A DNA stretch of 44,313 nucleotides from the NCBI GenBank assembly GCA_009702525.1, contig WLHW01000001.1, forward strand, positions 1-44,313, read 5' to 3'. This DNA is from Actinomycetota bacterium. Lineage in GTDB: Bacteria; Actinomycetota; Actinomycetes; Nanopelagicales; Nanopelagicaceae. Every line of letters begins with the position of its first letter. Position 1 is the stretch's first letter. A program made the position numbers and the translations under genes. The notes beneath the pieces were generated by a model. That model saw only the letters and a list, made by a program, of their open reading frames with translations, ran no database searches and was not told where the DNA came from. Shown in pieces: positions 1 to 7,876 of the stretch.

Positions 1-312
1 CTCAAAGAGTCCGATAGCCGCGTTTAATGCAGTCTGCCCACCCAGCGTCGCAAGAACTGCGTCCGGTTTTTCATGGGCGATAATTTTCTCAATTACTTCA
101 GGAGTGATTGGTTCTATGTATGTAGCATCCGCAAACTCTGGATCGGTCATGATTGTTGCAGGATTGGAGTTCACTAAAATGACGCGAATTCCTTCTTCAC
201 GTAAGACACGACACGCTTGAGTTCCTGAGTAGTCAAATTCGCAGGCTTGCCCAATAACGATTGGGCCACTGCCGATCACTAAAACACTCTTTATGGAGGT
301 ATCGCGCGGCAT
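1..312 (-). CDS. carB: Carbamoyl-phosphate synthase large subunit, N-terminal part (cut by window edge)
   Basis: The first 104 codons of the large, ammonia-using subunit of carbamoyl-phosphate synthase, which makes carbamoyl phosphate from bicarbonate, ammonia and two ATP for pyrimidine and arginine synthesis. Visible are the start MPRDTSIKSVLVIGSGPIVI, then GQACEFDYSGTQACRVLREEG and VNSNPATIMTDP, all hallmarks of the N-terminal pre-ATP-grasp domain of CarB. The ATG at 312-310 overlaps the last base of the carA stop (TAATG), so the two subunits are translationally coupled. The remaining roughly 1000 residues lie outside the window. Identification is secure. Confidence 0.97.
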   Translation of the reverse strand, partial: MPRDTSIKSVLVIGSGPIVIGQACEFDYSGTQACRVLREEGIRVILVNSNPATIMTDPEFADATYIEPITPEVIEKIIAHEKPDAVLATLGGQTALNAAIGLFE

Positions 313-1427
313 TATTTGCTCACCTTCGTAGCCATCATGTCAATGAAGCGGTCAAATAAATACTGCGCATCATGCGGCCCAGCGGCAGCCTCTGGATGGT
401 ATTGCACTGAGAACGCTGGACGATCTATTAAGTGAAGACCTTCTACAACACCGTCATTGAGACTCACGTGAGTTACTTCTCCACGTCCGTACACCGTTGT
501 GAACTCTGTCTCTGTTGGAGCCGCTAAGGCAAAGCCATGATTATGCGAAGTTATTTCGACCTTGCTTGTTAACTTGTCGATAACCGGTTGATTTATCCCA
601 CGATGACCAAAAGTCAATTTAAAAGTTTCAAATCCTAAAGCGCGGCCCAAGATTTGATGTCCGAAGCAGATTCCAAAAATAGGGATCTCCTTAAGAAGTA
701 TCTGCCGCACTACTTCGATAACGTCGACCATAGTCGCAGGATCACCGGGACCATTTGAGATGAACAGACCATCCGGAGAGAGTGCACAAATATCTTCAGC
801 AGTAGAGTCAAATGGCAACACATGAACTTCAACCCCGCGCTCTGAAAGTGCTCGAGGTGTTGCCGACTTTATTCCTAGATCTAACGCCGCTACTACGAAT
901 CTCTTTTGACCTTGCGCAGCGACCACATAGGGGGTTTTTGTAGATACGTCGGAAACAAGGAAAGCACCTGACATTTGTGAACTTTTTCGAACCTCAACAA
1001 CCATTTCTTCACGTGTCATATCCAAACCTGAAAAAATGCCCACTCGCATTGCGCCTCTATCACGCAGATGACGCGTCAATGCCCTCGTATCTACTCCTTG
1101 CAACCCAACGATATTTTGCGCTTTCAACTCACTCTCAAGGTCGGTTTCGCTACGCCAGTTAGAAACCAGTGAGGAAGGATTGCGTACTACAAAACCTGCG
1201 ACCCAAATCTTTTCAGATTCATTGTCGTGACTATTAAAGCCAGTATTTCCAATATGCGGAGCAGTCATCACGACTACTTGCTTATGATACGAAGGGTCAG
1301 TAAGAGTTTCTTGGTATCCAGTCATGCCAGTTTGGAAGACAGCCTCCCCGAAAGTTTTCCCTGTGGCTCCCCAGGACTGTCCTTCAAAGACTCTGCCATC
1401 ATCTAGAACGAGAAATGCGGTGCTCAT
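312..1427 (-). CDS. carA: Carbamoyl-phosphate synthase small (glutaminase) subunit
   Basis: A 371-residue glutamine amidotransferase that releases ammonia from glutamine for CarB. The N-terminal half is the CarA-specific domain (LVLDDGRVFEGQSWGA, then VVVMTAPHIGNTG). The C-terminal half is a class I amidotransferase with SNGPGDP, the nucleophile-elbow cysteine in FGICFGHQILG, and the His/Glu pair in QYHPEAAAGP. Length is normal for the family. The ATG directly follows the pyrC stop (TAG-ATG) with no Shine-Dalgarno of its own, so it probably depends on coupling to pyrC. It is the fourth gene of the pyrR-pyrB-pyrC-carA-carB operon. Confidence 0.97.
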   Translation of the reverse strand: MSTAFLVLDDGRVFEGQSWGATGKTFGEAVFQTGMTGYQETLTDPSYHKQVVVMTAPHIGNTGFNSHDNESEKIWVAGFVVRNPSSLVSNWRSETDLESELKAQNIVGLQGVDTRALTRHLRDRGAMRVGIFSGLDMTREEMVVEVRKSSQMSGAFLVSDVSTKTPYVVAAQGQKRFVVAALDLGIKSATPRALSERGVEVHVLPFDSTAEDICALSPDGLFISNGPGDPATMVDVIEVVRQILLKEIPIFGICFGHQILGRALGFETFKLTFGHRGINQPVIDKLTSKVEITSHNHGFALAAPTETEFTTVYGRGEVTHVSLNDGVVEGLHLIDRPAFSVQYHPEAAAGPHDAQYLFDRFIDMMATKVSK

Positions 1428-2720
1428 CTAAACGTTTATTCCATTGTCTAGGGTGAGTTTGCCTTTAAAGAATGTGTGCGTTACTACACCAGGTAACTCA
1501 AAGCCGTGGAAAGGTGTATTACGGCTGCGGGATTGAACTAGATCTCGATCCACAATCCATTTTTTGTGAGGATTGATGATCGTCACGTTCGCAACACTTC
1601 CCACAGCGATATGTTGTCCCTGTTCCTTATAACCAGCGATCCGAGTTGGGGCCAATGACATCCTTTCTGCCACGCCTTCCCAGGTCAAGAGACCGGTCTC
1701 AACCATTGTTTTGTGCACAATTGAGAGCGCAGTTTCTAAACCTAACATTCCGAAGGATGCTTCTTGCCATTCGCACTCTTTTGACTCCATCGTATGCGGC
1801 GCATGATCCGTTGCAACAATATCAATCGTGCCGTCGGCAAGAGCTTCTCGCAGAGCGTGAACATCTTTCTCGGTACGCAACGGCGGATTTACTTTGAAAA
1901 TTGGATCGTATGAACTCGCCAAATCATCGGTCAATAAAAGGTGGTGCGGAGTAACTTCGGCGGTCACATTGATTCCTCGAGCCTTTGCCCAGCGAATAAT
2001 CTCTACTCCCCCGGCCGTTGTAACGTGACAGATATGCAAGCGTGATTGAACATGATCTGTCAGTAAAACATCGCGTGCGATGATCGCCTCTTCAGCTATT
2101 GCTGGCCAACCGCGCAAGCCTAAACGCGCTGAAATCTCCCCCTCGTTCATTTGGGATCCAATAGTCAAGCGTGGCTCTTGTGCATGTTGAGCGATCACTC
2201 CGTCGAATTTTTTGATGTACTCAAGTGCTCTTCGCATTACTAAGGGATCAAATACGCACATTCCATCATCGCTAAAAACTCTTACTCTGGCGATTGAATC
2301 AGCCATTGCACCAATCTCAGAAAGAGTCTCACCTTTTAATCCCTCGGTAACTGCGCCAATAGGAAAGACATCTAACAATCCCGCTTCTTGCCCCAGCCGA
2401 TATACCTGTTCGACGACTCCAGCATTGTCTGCAACTGGTGACGTGTTAGCCATTGCCGATAAGGCCGTGAACCCACCTTTAGCACCAGCTCGTGATGCAG
2501 AGGCTACTGTTTCTGCATCTTCGCGACCTGGTTGACGTAAGTGCGTATGTAAGTCAACTAAGCCAGGCAAAACTATCGAGTCAGTGACATCTATAATCGT
2601 TGCCTGATTGTTTGCGATTGATTTATCAATCGTGGTAATTACTCCACCTTCTATCAAAACATCCCTGACCGACCCATCAACAAGTGTGCCGCCTTTAAGT
2701 ACGAATGTGGTTGTGGACAT
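1428..2720 (-). CDS. pyrC: Dihydroorotase
   Basis: A 430-residue amidohydrolase catalysing the reversible ring closure of carbamoyl aspartate to dihydroorotate. It is the long (class I) type usual in actinobacteria and firmicutes. Key motifs are the metal-binding DLHTHLRQPGRED near residue 58, the HICHVTTAGG and VTPHHLLL histidines in the middle, and the DIVATDHAPHT aspartate/histidine segment near residue 305. The start overlaps the pyrB stop by one base (TAATG), with a GGGG stretch as a likely ribosome-binding site inside the end of pyrB. Neighbours confirm pyrimidine biosynthesis. Confidence 0.96.
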   Translation of the reverse strand: MSTTTFVLKGGTLVDGSVRDVLIEGGVITTIDKSIANNQATIIDVTDSIVLPGLVDLHTHLRQPGREDAETVASASRAGAKGGFTALSAMANTSPVADNAGVVEQVYRLGQEAGLLDVFPIGAVTEGLKGETLSEIGAMADSIARVRVFSDDGMCVFDPLVMRRALEYIKKFDGVIAQHAQEPRLTIGSQMNEGEISARLGLRGWPAIAEEAIIARDVLLTDHVQSRLHICHVTTAGGVEIIRWAKARGINVTAEVTPHHLLLTDDLASSYDPIFKVNPPLRTEKDVHALREALADGTIDIVATDHAPHTMESKECEWQEASFGMLGLETALSIVHKTMVETGLLTWEGVAERMSLAPTRIAGYKEQGQHIAVGSVANVTIINPHKKWIVDRDLVQSRSRNTPFHGFELPGVVTHTFFKGKLTLDNGINV

Positions 2721-3667
2721 TAGTTCGACCCCGCTTCCAATGGTGCGCCAGCAAGAAGGACATAGAGAATTGCCATTCGGATACTGACACCGTTTGCTAC
2801 TTGCTCGACGATGACCGAACGTGCACTATCCGCGACCTCTGCAGCAATCTCTAATCCCCGATTCATTGGCCCTGGGTGCATAATAATTGCGTGTGGTTGC
2901 ATCATCGCTAATCGCTGGGAGTTCAAACCAAAATAGCGTGAATATTCGCGCGCATTAGGAAAAAATAAATCATTCATTCGCTCCTGTTGAACGCGCAGCA
3001 TCATGACAGCGTCAACCTGGGAGATAACTTCATCCAAATCATATGAGACTTTAGCTGGCCAACTCTCAACTCCAACAGGTAACAATGTAGGCGGGGCCAC
3101 CAAAGTTACATGCGCGCCTAAGAGGTTGAGCAGGAGCACGTTCGAACGCGCAACACGTGAGTGCAACACGTCGCCAACGATTGCTACCTTCAATCCTGCT
3201 AAATCTGGGCCACCTTTGCCGAGATGTTTACGAATAGTAAAAGCATCTAAGAGTGCTTGGCTGGGATGTTCATGTGTGCCATCACCGGCATTGATGACAC
3301 TTCCTGTCATCCACTGTGAATCAGCTAAACGTTGCGGAGCACCTGAAGCACTGTGTCGAATGACGACCGCATCAGCTCCCATCGCTTGCAAAGTCATCGC
3401 GGTATCTTTTAAGGATTCGCCTTTACTGATACTGGAACCTTTTGCTGAGAAGTTAATAACATCGGCCGATAGACGTTTTGCAGCTGCTTCAAAGGAGATA
3501 CGGGTACGAGTTGAATCTTCAGCAAAGAGATTAACAATTGTGCGTCCACGAAGTGTAGGAAGTTTCTTAACTTGCCCATCACTGACTCGAGCAAGTTCAG
3601 TTGCTGTATCCAGAATTACAATTGCATCGCTTTTATTAAGATCTGAGATTGAGAGTAAGTGCCGCAT
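2720..3667 (-). CDS. pyrB: Aspartate carbamoyltransferase catalytic subunit
   Basis: A 315-residue transcarbamylase joining carbamoyl phosphate and aspartate. The carbamoyl-phosphate site is seen in EDSTRTRISFE (about residues 50-60), the HPSQALLDAF segment follows near residue 135, and the aspartate-side HPGPMNRGLEI lies near 265-275. No regulatory subunit (pyrI) is present, as is typical of Gram-positive operons. A strong GGGGAGGG ribosome-binding site sits six bases before the ATG, at the end of pyrR. It is followed with a one-base overlap by pyrC. Confidence 0.97.
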   Translation of the reverse strand: MRHLLSISDLNKSDAIVILDTATELARVSDGQVKKLPTLRGRTIVNLFAEDSTRTRISFEAAAKRLSADVINFSAKGSSISKGESLKDTAMTLQAMGADAVVIRHSASGAPQRLADSQWMTGSVINAGDGTHEHPSQALLDAFTIRKHLGKGGPDLAGLKVAIVGDVLHSRVARSNVLLLNLLGAHVTLVAPPTLLPVGVESWPAKVSYDLDEVISQVDAVMMLRVQQERMNDLFFPNAREYSRYFGLNSQRLAMMQPHAIIMHPGPMNRGLEIAAEVADSARSVIVEQVANGVSIRMAILYVLLAGAPLEAGSN

Positions 3668-3670
3668 GGT

Positions 3671-4201
3671 TTAGCCCTCCCCTTCTATGAGCACTTCATC
3701 TGTTCCGTCGATTTCAACCAGGTGCACACGAACTGATTGGTTTGATGAGGTCGGTAAGTTTTTACCAACGAAATCGGCTCGAATTGGAAGCTCCCTATGG
3801 CCACGATCTACTAGTACAGCCAGTTGAACAGAGCGTGGACGTCCAAGCTCACCTAGAGCATCTAGCGCCGCTCTGATCGTTCTACCGGAGTACAGAACAT
3901 CATCGATGAGAACAACATCCCTACCTTCTATGCCAACACTGGGAATAGTCGTGGACATGATTGCTCGAAGCGGGCGCATTCTTAAATCATCGCGATGCAT
4001 TGTGATATCCAACATTCCGGCTTGGATTTCGCGAGTTTCGATGGTTGAGATCGTTTGCGCGATTCGGATCGCTAGGTGAGCACCTCGCGTAGGAATTCCA
4101 AGCAAGGTGATGTTCTCAGCGCCTTGGTTTTTTTCAACGATTTCATGGGAAATACGGGTCAACGCACGCGAGATATCCGATGCGGACAGGGCAATACTCA
4201 T
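3671..4201 (-). CDS. pyrR: PyrR bifunctional pyrimidine operon regulator / uracil phosphoribosyltransferase
   Basis: A 176-residue type I phosphoribosyltransferase-fold protein. PyrR binds pyr mRNA when UMP is abundant and represses the operon; many members also convert uracil and PRPP to UMP. The PRPP loop DVVLIDDVLYSGRTIRAAL and the early TLLGIPTRGAHLAIRIA segment are diagnostic. An upstream in-frame ATG at 4249 exists, but I chose 4201 because AAGGAG stands seven bases before it and the protein then begins at the usual point (MSIALSASDISRALTRI). It is first in the pyr operon and has a candidate binding hairpin for its own product immediately upstream. Confidence 0.95.
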   Translation of the reverse strand: MSIALSASDISRALTRISHEIVEKNQGAENITLLGIPTRGAHLAIRIAQTISTIETREIQAGMLDITMHRDDLRMRPLRAIMSTTIPSVGIEGRDVVLIDDVLYSGRTIRAALDALGELGRPRSVQLAVLVDRGHRELPIRADFVGKNLPTSSNQSVRVHLVEIDGTDEVLIEGEG

Positions 4202-4208
4202 AGTAAAT

Positions 4209-4233
4209 CTCCTTCCCCATCTCACAGGATGGG
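4209..4233 (-). promoter_or_regulatory. Putative PyrR-binding RNA hairpin adjoining the pyrR ribosome-binding site
   Basis: On the minus strand a perfect six-base-pair stem, CCCATC / GATGGG (4233-4228 with 4221-4216), encloses the loop CUGUGA. The run UCC-U-G-U-GAG matches the core of the conserved PyrR anti-antiterminator consensus, UCCnGnGAG. One base after the stem comes the AAGGAG ribosome-binding site of pyrR (4214-4209). This arrangement fits PyrR-dependent translational repression as described for mycobacteria, rather than Bacillus-style attenuation: no terminator hairpin with a U-run is seen. Motif and location are seen directly; the regulatory role is inferred. Confidence 0.7.
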
Positions 4234-4254
4234 TCGTTAAAGGATGCAAGCGCG

Positions 4255-4284
4255 ATCATAGCACCGACTCCCTCACACTGTGGA
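4255..4284 (-). promoter_or_regulatory. Candidate promoter of the pyr operon
   Basis: On the minus strand TATGAT (4260-4255, five of six matches to TATAAT) is preceded by an 18-base spacer and TCCACA (4284-4279, four of six to TTGACA). It would start transcription about 45-50 bases before the pyrR ATG, giving a leader just long enough to contain the PyrR hairpin. Sequence-only prediction. Confidence 0.45.
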
Positions 4285-4313
4285 TATCGAAATCCTAGGC
4301 CGCCATGCCCATC

Positions 4314-4319
4314 TACGCT
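4314..4319 (+). promoter_or_regulatory. Candidate -10 box for leaderless bldD mRNA
   Basis: TACGCT (TAnnnT) lies seven bases before the bldD ATG, and no Shine-Dalgarno sequence is present. This spacing would put the first transcribed base at or next to the A of the ATG. Similar boxes occur before several other genes here. Confidence 0.45.
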
Positions 4320-4326
4320 CAACGCT

Positions 4327-4824
4327 ATGACCACCCCGACTATGGATTCAATCTCACATCGTCTCCGCGCTATCCGCTTAAGCAAAAATCTATCGCTTCG
4401 CGATGTACAGATCGCTAGCAGTGGTCGCATTCCAGCAGTAGTGCTTGGCTCGTATGAACGCGGCGACCGATCATTGAGTGTGAAGAAGGCAATCGCAATC
4501 GCAGAGTTTTACGAGGTTCCACTGGCATATCTACTTTCCGAACCCATCATCAATCAGCACACCCTGGGTGGTGTTGTGATCGACCTTCGCCGGTTACATT
4601 CATTTGGTCTGGATCACCTGGCAACTAATCATTCGGAGTTGGCTTTTCGGATTCTGACAACATTTGTTGCAGGTATTGTTCAAAAGAGAGACGACTGGAA
4701 TGGCGAGGTTCTCTCTTTGCGCACGAGTGATATCGAGTCACTTGCTTTAGCTATGGGAAGTAGTTGCGAGGCTCTTATACAAATGCTTAACACCAATAAA
4801 CTTCTTGTTACTTCAGATAGCTAA
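4327..4824 (+). CDS. bldD: BldD-like c-di-GMP-responsive transcriptional regulator
   Basis: A 165-residue regulator. Residues about 9-71 form an XRE-type helix-turn-helix closely resembling Streptomyces BldD (HRLRAIRLSKNLSLRDVQ, VVLGSYERGDRSLSVKKA, AEFYEVPLAYLLS). The C-terminal domain contains RDD (121-123), eight residues, then RTSD (132-135): exactly the RxD-x8-RxxD signature that binds tetrameric c-di-GMP in BldD. The gene sits between pyrR and nusB, as bldD does in Streptomyces. Its 3' end overlaps the convergent nusB by 12 bases. Another Met at codon 6 is an alternative start; neither has a ribosome-binding site, so a leaderless transcript is likely. In Streptomyces the protein represses sporulation genes; its targets here are unknown. 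Confidence 0.88.
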   Translation: MTTPTMDSISHRLRAIRLSKNLSLRDVQIASSGRIPAVVLGSYERGDRSLSVKKAIAIAEFYEVPLAYLLSEPIINQHTLGGVVIDLRRLHSFGLDHLATNHSELAFRILTTFVAGIVQKRDDWNGEVLSLRTSDIESLALAMGSSCEALIQMLNTNKLLVTSDS

Positions 4825-5235
4825 ACTATCTTTGATTGAGGCTATCCGGCCTAAAACGCCATGGATAAACCCAGCTGAGTCATCCGTTGACAGTTCGCGA
4901 GCTAAATCAAGTGCCTCATCAATTGCTACTGCATCTGGAATATTGTTTCCCCATAAAATCTCATAAATACCCAAACGTAGGATGTTTCTATCAACTGCGG
5001 GCAAGCGATCCATGTCCCAACCTTGTGCATATGTCGTGATTAATTCATCAATCTTTCGGTAATGCTCGCTAATCCCAGTTACTAATTCCCTTGTGTAATC
5101 GCGGATAGGCCGTGCATCCGGACCCTCTCCAACTACATCGCGCAGTGTGAGGGTTGCAAGAGCATTGGTCCCGCGAATATCGGCCTCGTAGAGTAAATCT
5201 AACGCGGCCTTTCGAGCTTTACTGCGGGCCGACAC
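4813..5235 (-). CDS. nusB: Transcription antitermination factor NusB
   Basis: A 140-residue all-helical RNA-binding protein that with NusE (S10) binds boxA and supports rRNA antitermination. The characteristic opening MSARSKARKAALDLLYEADIRG and the terminal block AVAIDEALDLARELSTDDSAGFIHGVLGRI are typical. The start codon is GTG and overlaps the efp stop by one base (TAGTG). The efp-nusB pair is conserved in actinobacteria. The stop lies inside the end of convergent bldD. Confidence 0.96.
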   Translation of the reverse strand: MSARSKARKAALDLLYEADIRGTNALATLTLRDVVGEGPDARPIRDYTRELVTGISEHYRKIDELITTYAQGWDMDRLPAVDRNILRLGIYEILWGNNIPDAVAIDEALDLARELSTDDSAGFIHGVLGRIASIKDSLAI

Positions 5236-5795
5236 TAGTTAGCGCGACCTTGGTACGACCCATCGCGAGTATCGACCATGACCACTTCATCCTGCTTGAT
5301 GAAAAGTGGAACCTGAATTTCAATTCCAGTTTCAACAGTAGCCGGCTTCGTTCCGCCCGATGATCGATCACCTTGAATACCTGGCTCAGTGTAAGTAATT
5401 TTGAGCGGCACTGAAGCCGCTAGTTCTATATAGAGCGGATTGCCCTCATGTACCGCTACAACAGCGTCAGTATTTTCTAGCATGTAATTAGCCATATCGC
5501 CAACAGTGGCCTGTGAAATAGTCATTTGATCGTAAGTTTTCGAATCCATAAATACAAAGTCTTCGCCCTCTTTATAAAGAAACTGCATATCGCGCTTCTC
5601 TAAGATTTCGATATCGATCTTAACTCCTGAGTTAAAAGTTCGATCGATTACTTTGCCAGTAAGAACCGACTTCAACTTTGTACGAACGAAAGCTGGACCC
5701 TTACCTGGCTTTACATGCTGAAATTCAACAACATTCCATAGTTGGCCTTCGATATCTAGTGTGATGCCATTCTTGAGATCAGCTGTTGTTGCCAC
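5235..5795 (-). CDS. efp: Translation elongation factor P
   Basis: A 186-residue, three-domain EF-P that rescues ribosomes stalled on polyproline. The tip loop reads KPGKGPAFVRTK with Lys32 at the functional position; the loop is of the actinobacterial PGKGPA type, which in Corynebacterium works without lysine modification (family knowledge), and no modification gene is nearby. The OB-domain end GTKPATVETGIEIQVPLFI is standard. The start is GTG with GGAG eight bases upstream. No pepQ-type peptidase gene lies between efp and aroQ, unlike in M. tuberculosis; 83 bases separate them and hold only weak AT-rich promoter-like sequence. Confidence 0.96.
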   Translation of the reverse strand: MATTADLKNGITLDIEGQLWNVVEFQHVKPGKGPAFVRTKLKSVLTGKVIDRTFNSGVKIDIEILEKRDMQFLYKEGEDFVFMDSKTYDQMTISQATVGDMANYMLENTDAVVAVHEGNPLYIELAASVPLKITYTEPGIQGDRSSGGTKPATVETGIEIQVPLFIKQDEVVMVDTRDGSYQGRAN

Positions 5796-5878
5796 GATTG
5801 AACTCCAGTCGGATAATTAGTAAATCGGCCACCTGCTGTGATGGCAAGGTAGTAAGGATACCTGCTAAAACTATGTGC

Positions 5879-6319
5879 TCAGTTCGCCCCGCTGAGCAGG
5901 TTCTTCATCGCAATAATCGCTAAAACATAGGAGTTAGGACCGAAACCGCCGATAGTTCCATGCGCGACGCCAGAGATCACCGATGTGTGACGGAACTCTT
6001 CACGAGCCATTGGATTTGATAGGTGCACTTCAATAAGGGGGGCTTTTAATAGTTCGGCAGCATCACGTATTGCATATGAATAATGTGTGAAAGCTGCAGG
6101 ATTAATAATGACCGGTGTCTTTGCATCAGCTGCAGAATGAAGCCAACCGATAATTGTTGCTTCATCATCACTTTGCCGGACATCGGCTTCGAGGCCGTGT
6201 GTCGAGGCAGCGTTTTCAATAAGGCTCTTGAGTTCGGCATAGTTGAGGTCACCATAAATTGATGAGTCTCTAATATCGAGTCGGGCCAGATTAGGCCCGT
6301 TGATTACAAGAATCTTCAT
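5879..6319 (-). CDS. aroQ: 3-dehydroquinate dehydratase, type II
   Basis: A 146-residue type II enzyme converting 3-dehydroquinate to 3-dehydroshikimate. Seen are ILVINGPNLARL, the flexible-loop arginine and catalytic tyrosine in DIRDSSIYGD, RQSDDEA (the actinobacterial variant of QSNxEG), INPAAFTHYSYAIRDA, and the catalytic histidine in IEVHLSNPMAREEFRH. Length is normal. The ATG overlaps the aroB stop by four bases (ATGA), making it the last gene of aroC-aroK-aroB-aroQ. Confidence 0.95.
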   Translation of the reverse strand: MKILVINGPNLARLDIRDSSIYGDLNYAELKSLIENAASTHGLEADVRQSDDEATIIGWLHSAADAKTPVIINPAAFTHYSYAIRDAAELLKAPLIEVHLSNPMAREEFRHTSVISGVAHGTIGGFGPNSYVLAIIAMKNLLSGAN

Positions 6320-7371
6320 GAGCTAATTCTCTCATAAGCGCTACGTAGTTCGCCCTCGTTAAGATCCTCTACTCGCATGGTTGCTCCTAGGGCGGTTAAT
6401 ACAACAAAGCGAAGTTGTGAGCCTCTACTTTTCTTATCCAATGCAAGAAGAGGCCATAATGCTGGCCAAGCGCTTGATTCATAGGTGATGGGTAGACCCA
6501 ACGCGGACAAAAGCCGACGATGTTGATCGACAACAGCCGAATCAATCAAACCCCTAGCGTGCGCAAGTTCTGATGCATAGACCAAACCTATTGCAATGGC
6601 TTCACCATGGCGCAATGAATATCGAGAATGAATCTCAATAGCATGGCCCAACGTGTGGCCGTAATTGAGTACCTCACGAGCGAAACTCTCTTTAAAGTCC
6701 AAACCCACGACATCGGCTTTCACTTGCACTGAACGCGAGACTAACTGGTCAACCAGGTGCAACTGTGGGCGTAAAGATTCCACACTGTGACCTTCAATTA
6801 CTTTCAGAATTTCTACATCACTGATAAATCCACACTTAATTACCTCAGCTAGTCCAGCGGCAAAATCACGATCAGAGAGAGTCTTAAGCCAACTAAAATC
6901 GATAATGACCGAAAGCGGCGAATAAAAAGCCCCAATAAGATTCTTACCATAGTCACTATTGATCCCTGTTTTACCACCAACCGAAGCATCCACCATTCCT
7001 GCAACACTGGTGGGAACGCCAATCCAATCAATACCTCGCAACCAGGTTGCCGCCGCAAAGCCAGCCAAATCCGTAATTGCTCCACCACCGATACCAATAA
7101 CTAAATCAGAGCGTGTAAATCCGGCTGCACCTAACCAATTCCATACAGACGATACGGTTGCAATATTCTTTGCAGCCTCACCATCACTTACCTCAAAGAA
7201 ATGGAACTCTGCATCAACGTCAGCGTCAAATCGAATTGAATCACGCATCGCAGTGGAGTAAATAACTGCAACTCTTGAGCGGCTCTTTGCGAGCTTCAGA
7301 ATTTCGCTCTTCCAATCGCAATCAATGATTACGTCATAGCTTCGCTCGGCATCTACCGTAATAATTTTCAC
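6316..7371 (-). CDS. aroB: 3-dehydroquinate synthase
   Basis: A 351-residue NAD- and metal-dependent enzyme forming 3-dehydroquinate from DAHP. Diagnostic segments are the NAD-binding VIGIGGGAITDLAGFAA (about 92-108), the WIGVPTSVAGMVDASVGGKTGIN block near 116-138, the metal-ligand region GLAEVIKCGFI, and LNYGHTLGHAIE. Both ends overlap neighbours by four bases (ATGA), as expected for tight translational coupling with aroK and aroQ. Confidence 0.96.
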   Translation of the reverse strand: MKIITVDAERSYDVIIDCDWKSEILKLAKSRSRVAVIYSTAMRDSIRFDADVDAEFHFFEVSDGEAAKNIATVSSVWNWLGAAGFTRSDLVIGIGGGAITDLAGFAAATWLRGIDWIGVPTSVAGMVDASVGGKTGINSDYGKNLIGAFYSPLSVIIDFSWLKTLSDRDFAAGLAEVIKCGFISDVEILKVIEGHSVESLRPQLHLVDQLVSRSVQVKADVVGLDFKESFAREVLNYGHTLGHAIEIHSRYSLRHGEAIAIGLVYASELAHARGLIDSAVVDQHRRLLSALGLPITYESSAWPALWPLLALDKKSRGSQLRFVVLTALGATMRVEDLNEGELRSAYERISS

Positions 7372-7871
7372 TTCGTGGCCTCAACAATCTGAGCTACTAG
7401 TTCTTTCACGCTGCTTCCCTCAACTTTAACAACTGCAGTTGCTAAACGCTCATAAATAGGGCGCCGTACTTCATTGAGTTCTTGCCATTGGGCGCGAGGG
7501 TTGCCCAGCAACAATGGGCGATCCCGATTGAAACCTACTCGTGCTGCGGCAATAGCAAGTGAGACATCTAGAAAAATACGATGCGAATCAGTGGTTGTAA
7601 GTAGTGCTTGGGCACGCTCTGAAATAGGCGCCCCGCCACCGAGCGAGAGAACGCATTCGGGAATAACGATGCACTCTTGAAGTACCTCGAACTCGATTTC
7701 TCTAAAAAAATCTTCACCCTTGGAGATAAAAATATCGGAGATCTTCATTGCAGATTTTTCTTCAATCACAATGTCGGTATCAACGAATCGGAGACCAAGG
7801 TGGCGGGCAAGAGCTTTTCCTACCGTACTCTTGCCAGCTCCCGGCGGACCCATCAAAATAAATTGTGGCAT
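7368..7871 (-). CDS. aroK: Shikimate kinase
   Basis: A 167-residue P-loop kinase phosphorylating shikimate at O3. The Walker A GPPGAGKSTVGKAL is at residues about 8-21, the shikimate-binding aspartate in FVDTDIVIEE near 34, GGGAP at about 78-82, and the lid arginine in NRDRPLL near 117. It starts five bases after the aroC stop and overlaps aroB by four bases. Length is typical for a monofunctional AroK. Confidence 0.95.
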   Translation of the reverse strand: MPQFILMGPPGAGKSTVGKALARHLGLRFVDTDIVIEEKSAMKISDIFISKGEDFFREIEFEVLQECIVIPECVLSLGGGAPISERAQALLTTTDSHRIFLDVSLAIAAARVGFNRDRPLLLGNPRAQWQELNEVRRPIYERLATAVVKVEGSSVKELVAQIVEATK

Positions 7872-7876
7872 CGTTA

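Noticed and set aside
3003..3674. Plus-strand open frame of 223 codons opposite pyrB
   Set aside because: It lies entirely opposite a clear aspartate carbamoyltransferase gene, is rich in Ser/Arg/Thr as antisense frames are, and has no promoter or ribosome-binding site.
4143..4430. Minus-strand frame of 95 codons spanning the pyrR leader and the start of bldD
   Set aside because: It overlaps the PyrR hairpin, the pyrR start and the bldD coding region; no recognisable protein.
5796..5878. Possible small RNA or regulatory element between efp and aroQ
   Set aside because: Only a weak five-base inverted repeat (AGGTA/TACCT) and a repeated AGCAGGT; too little to support a call.
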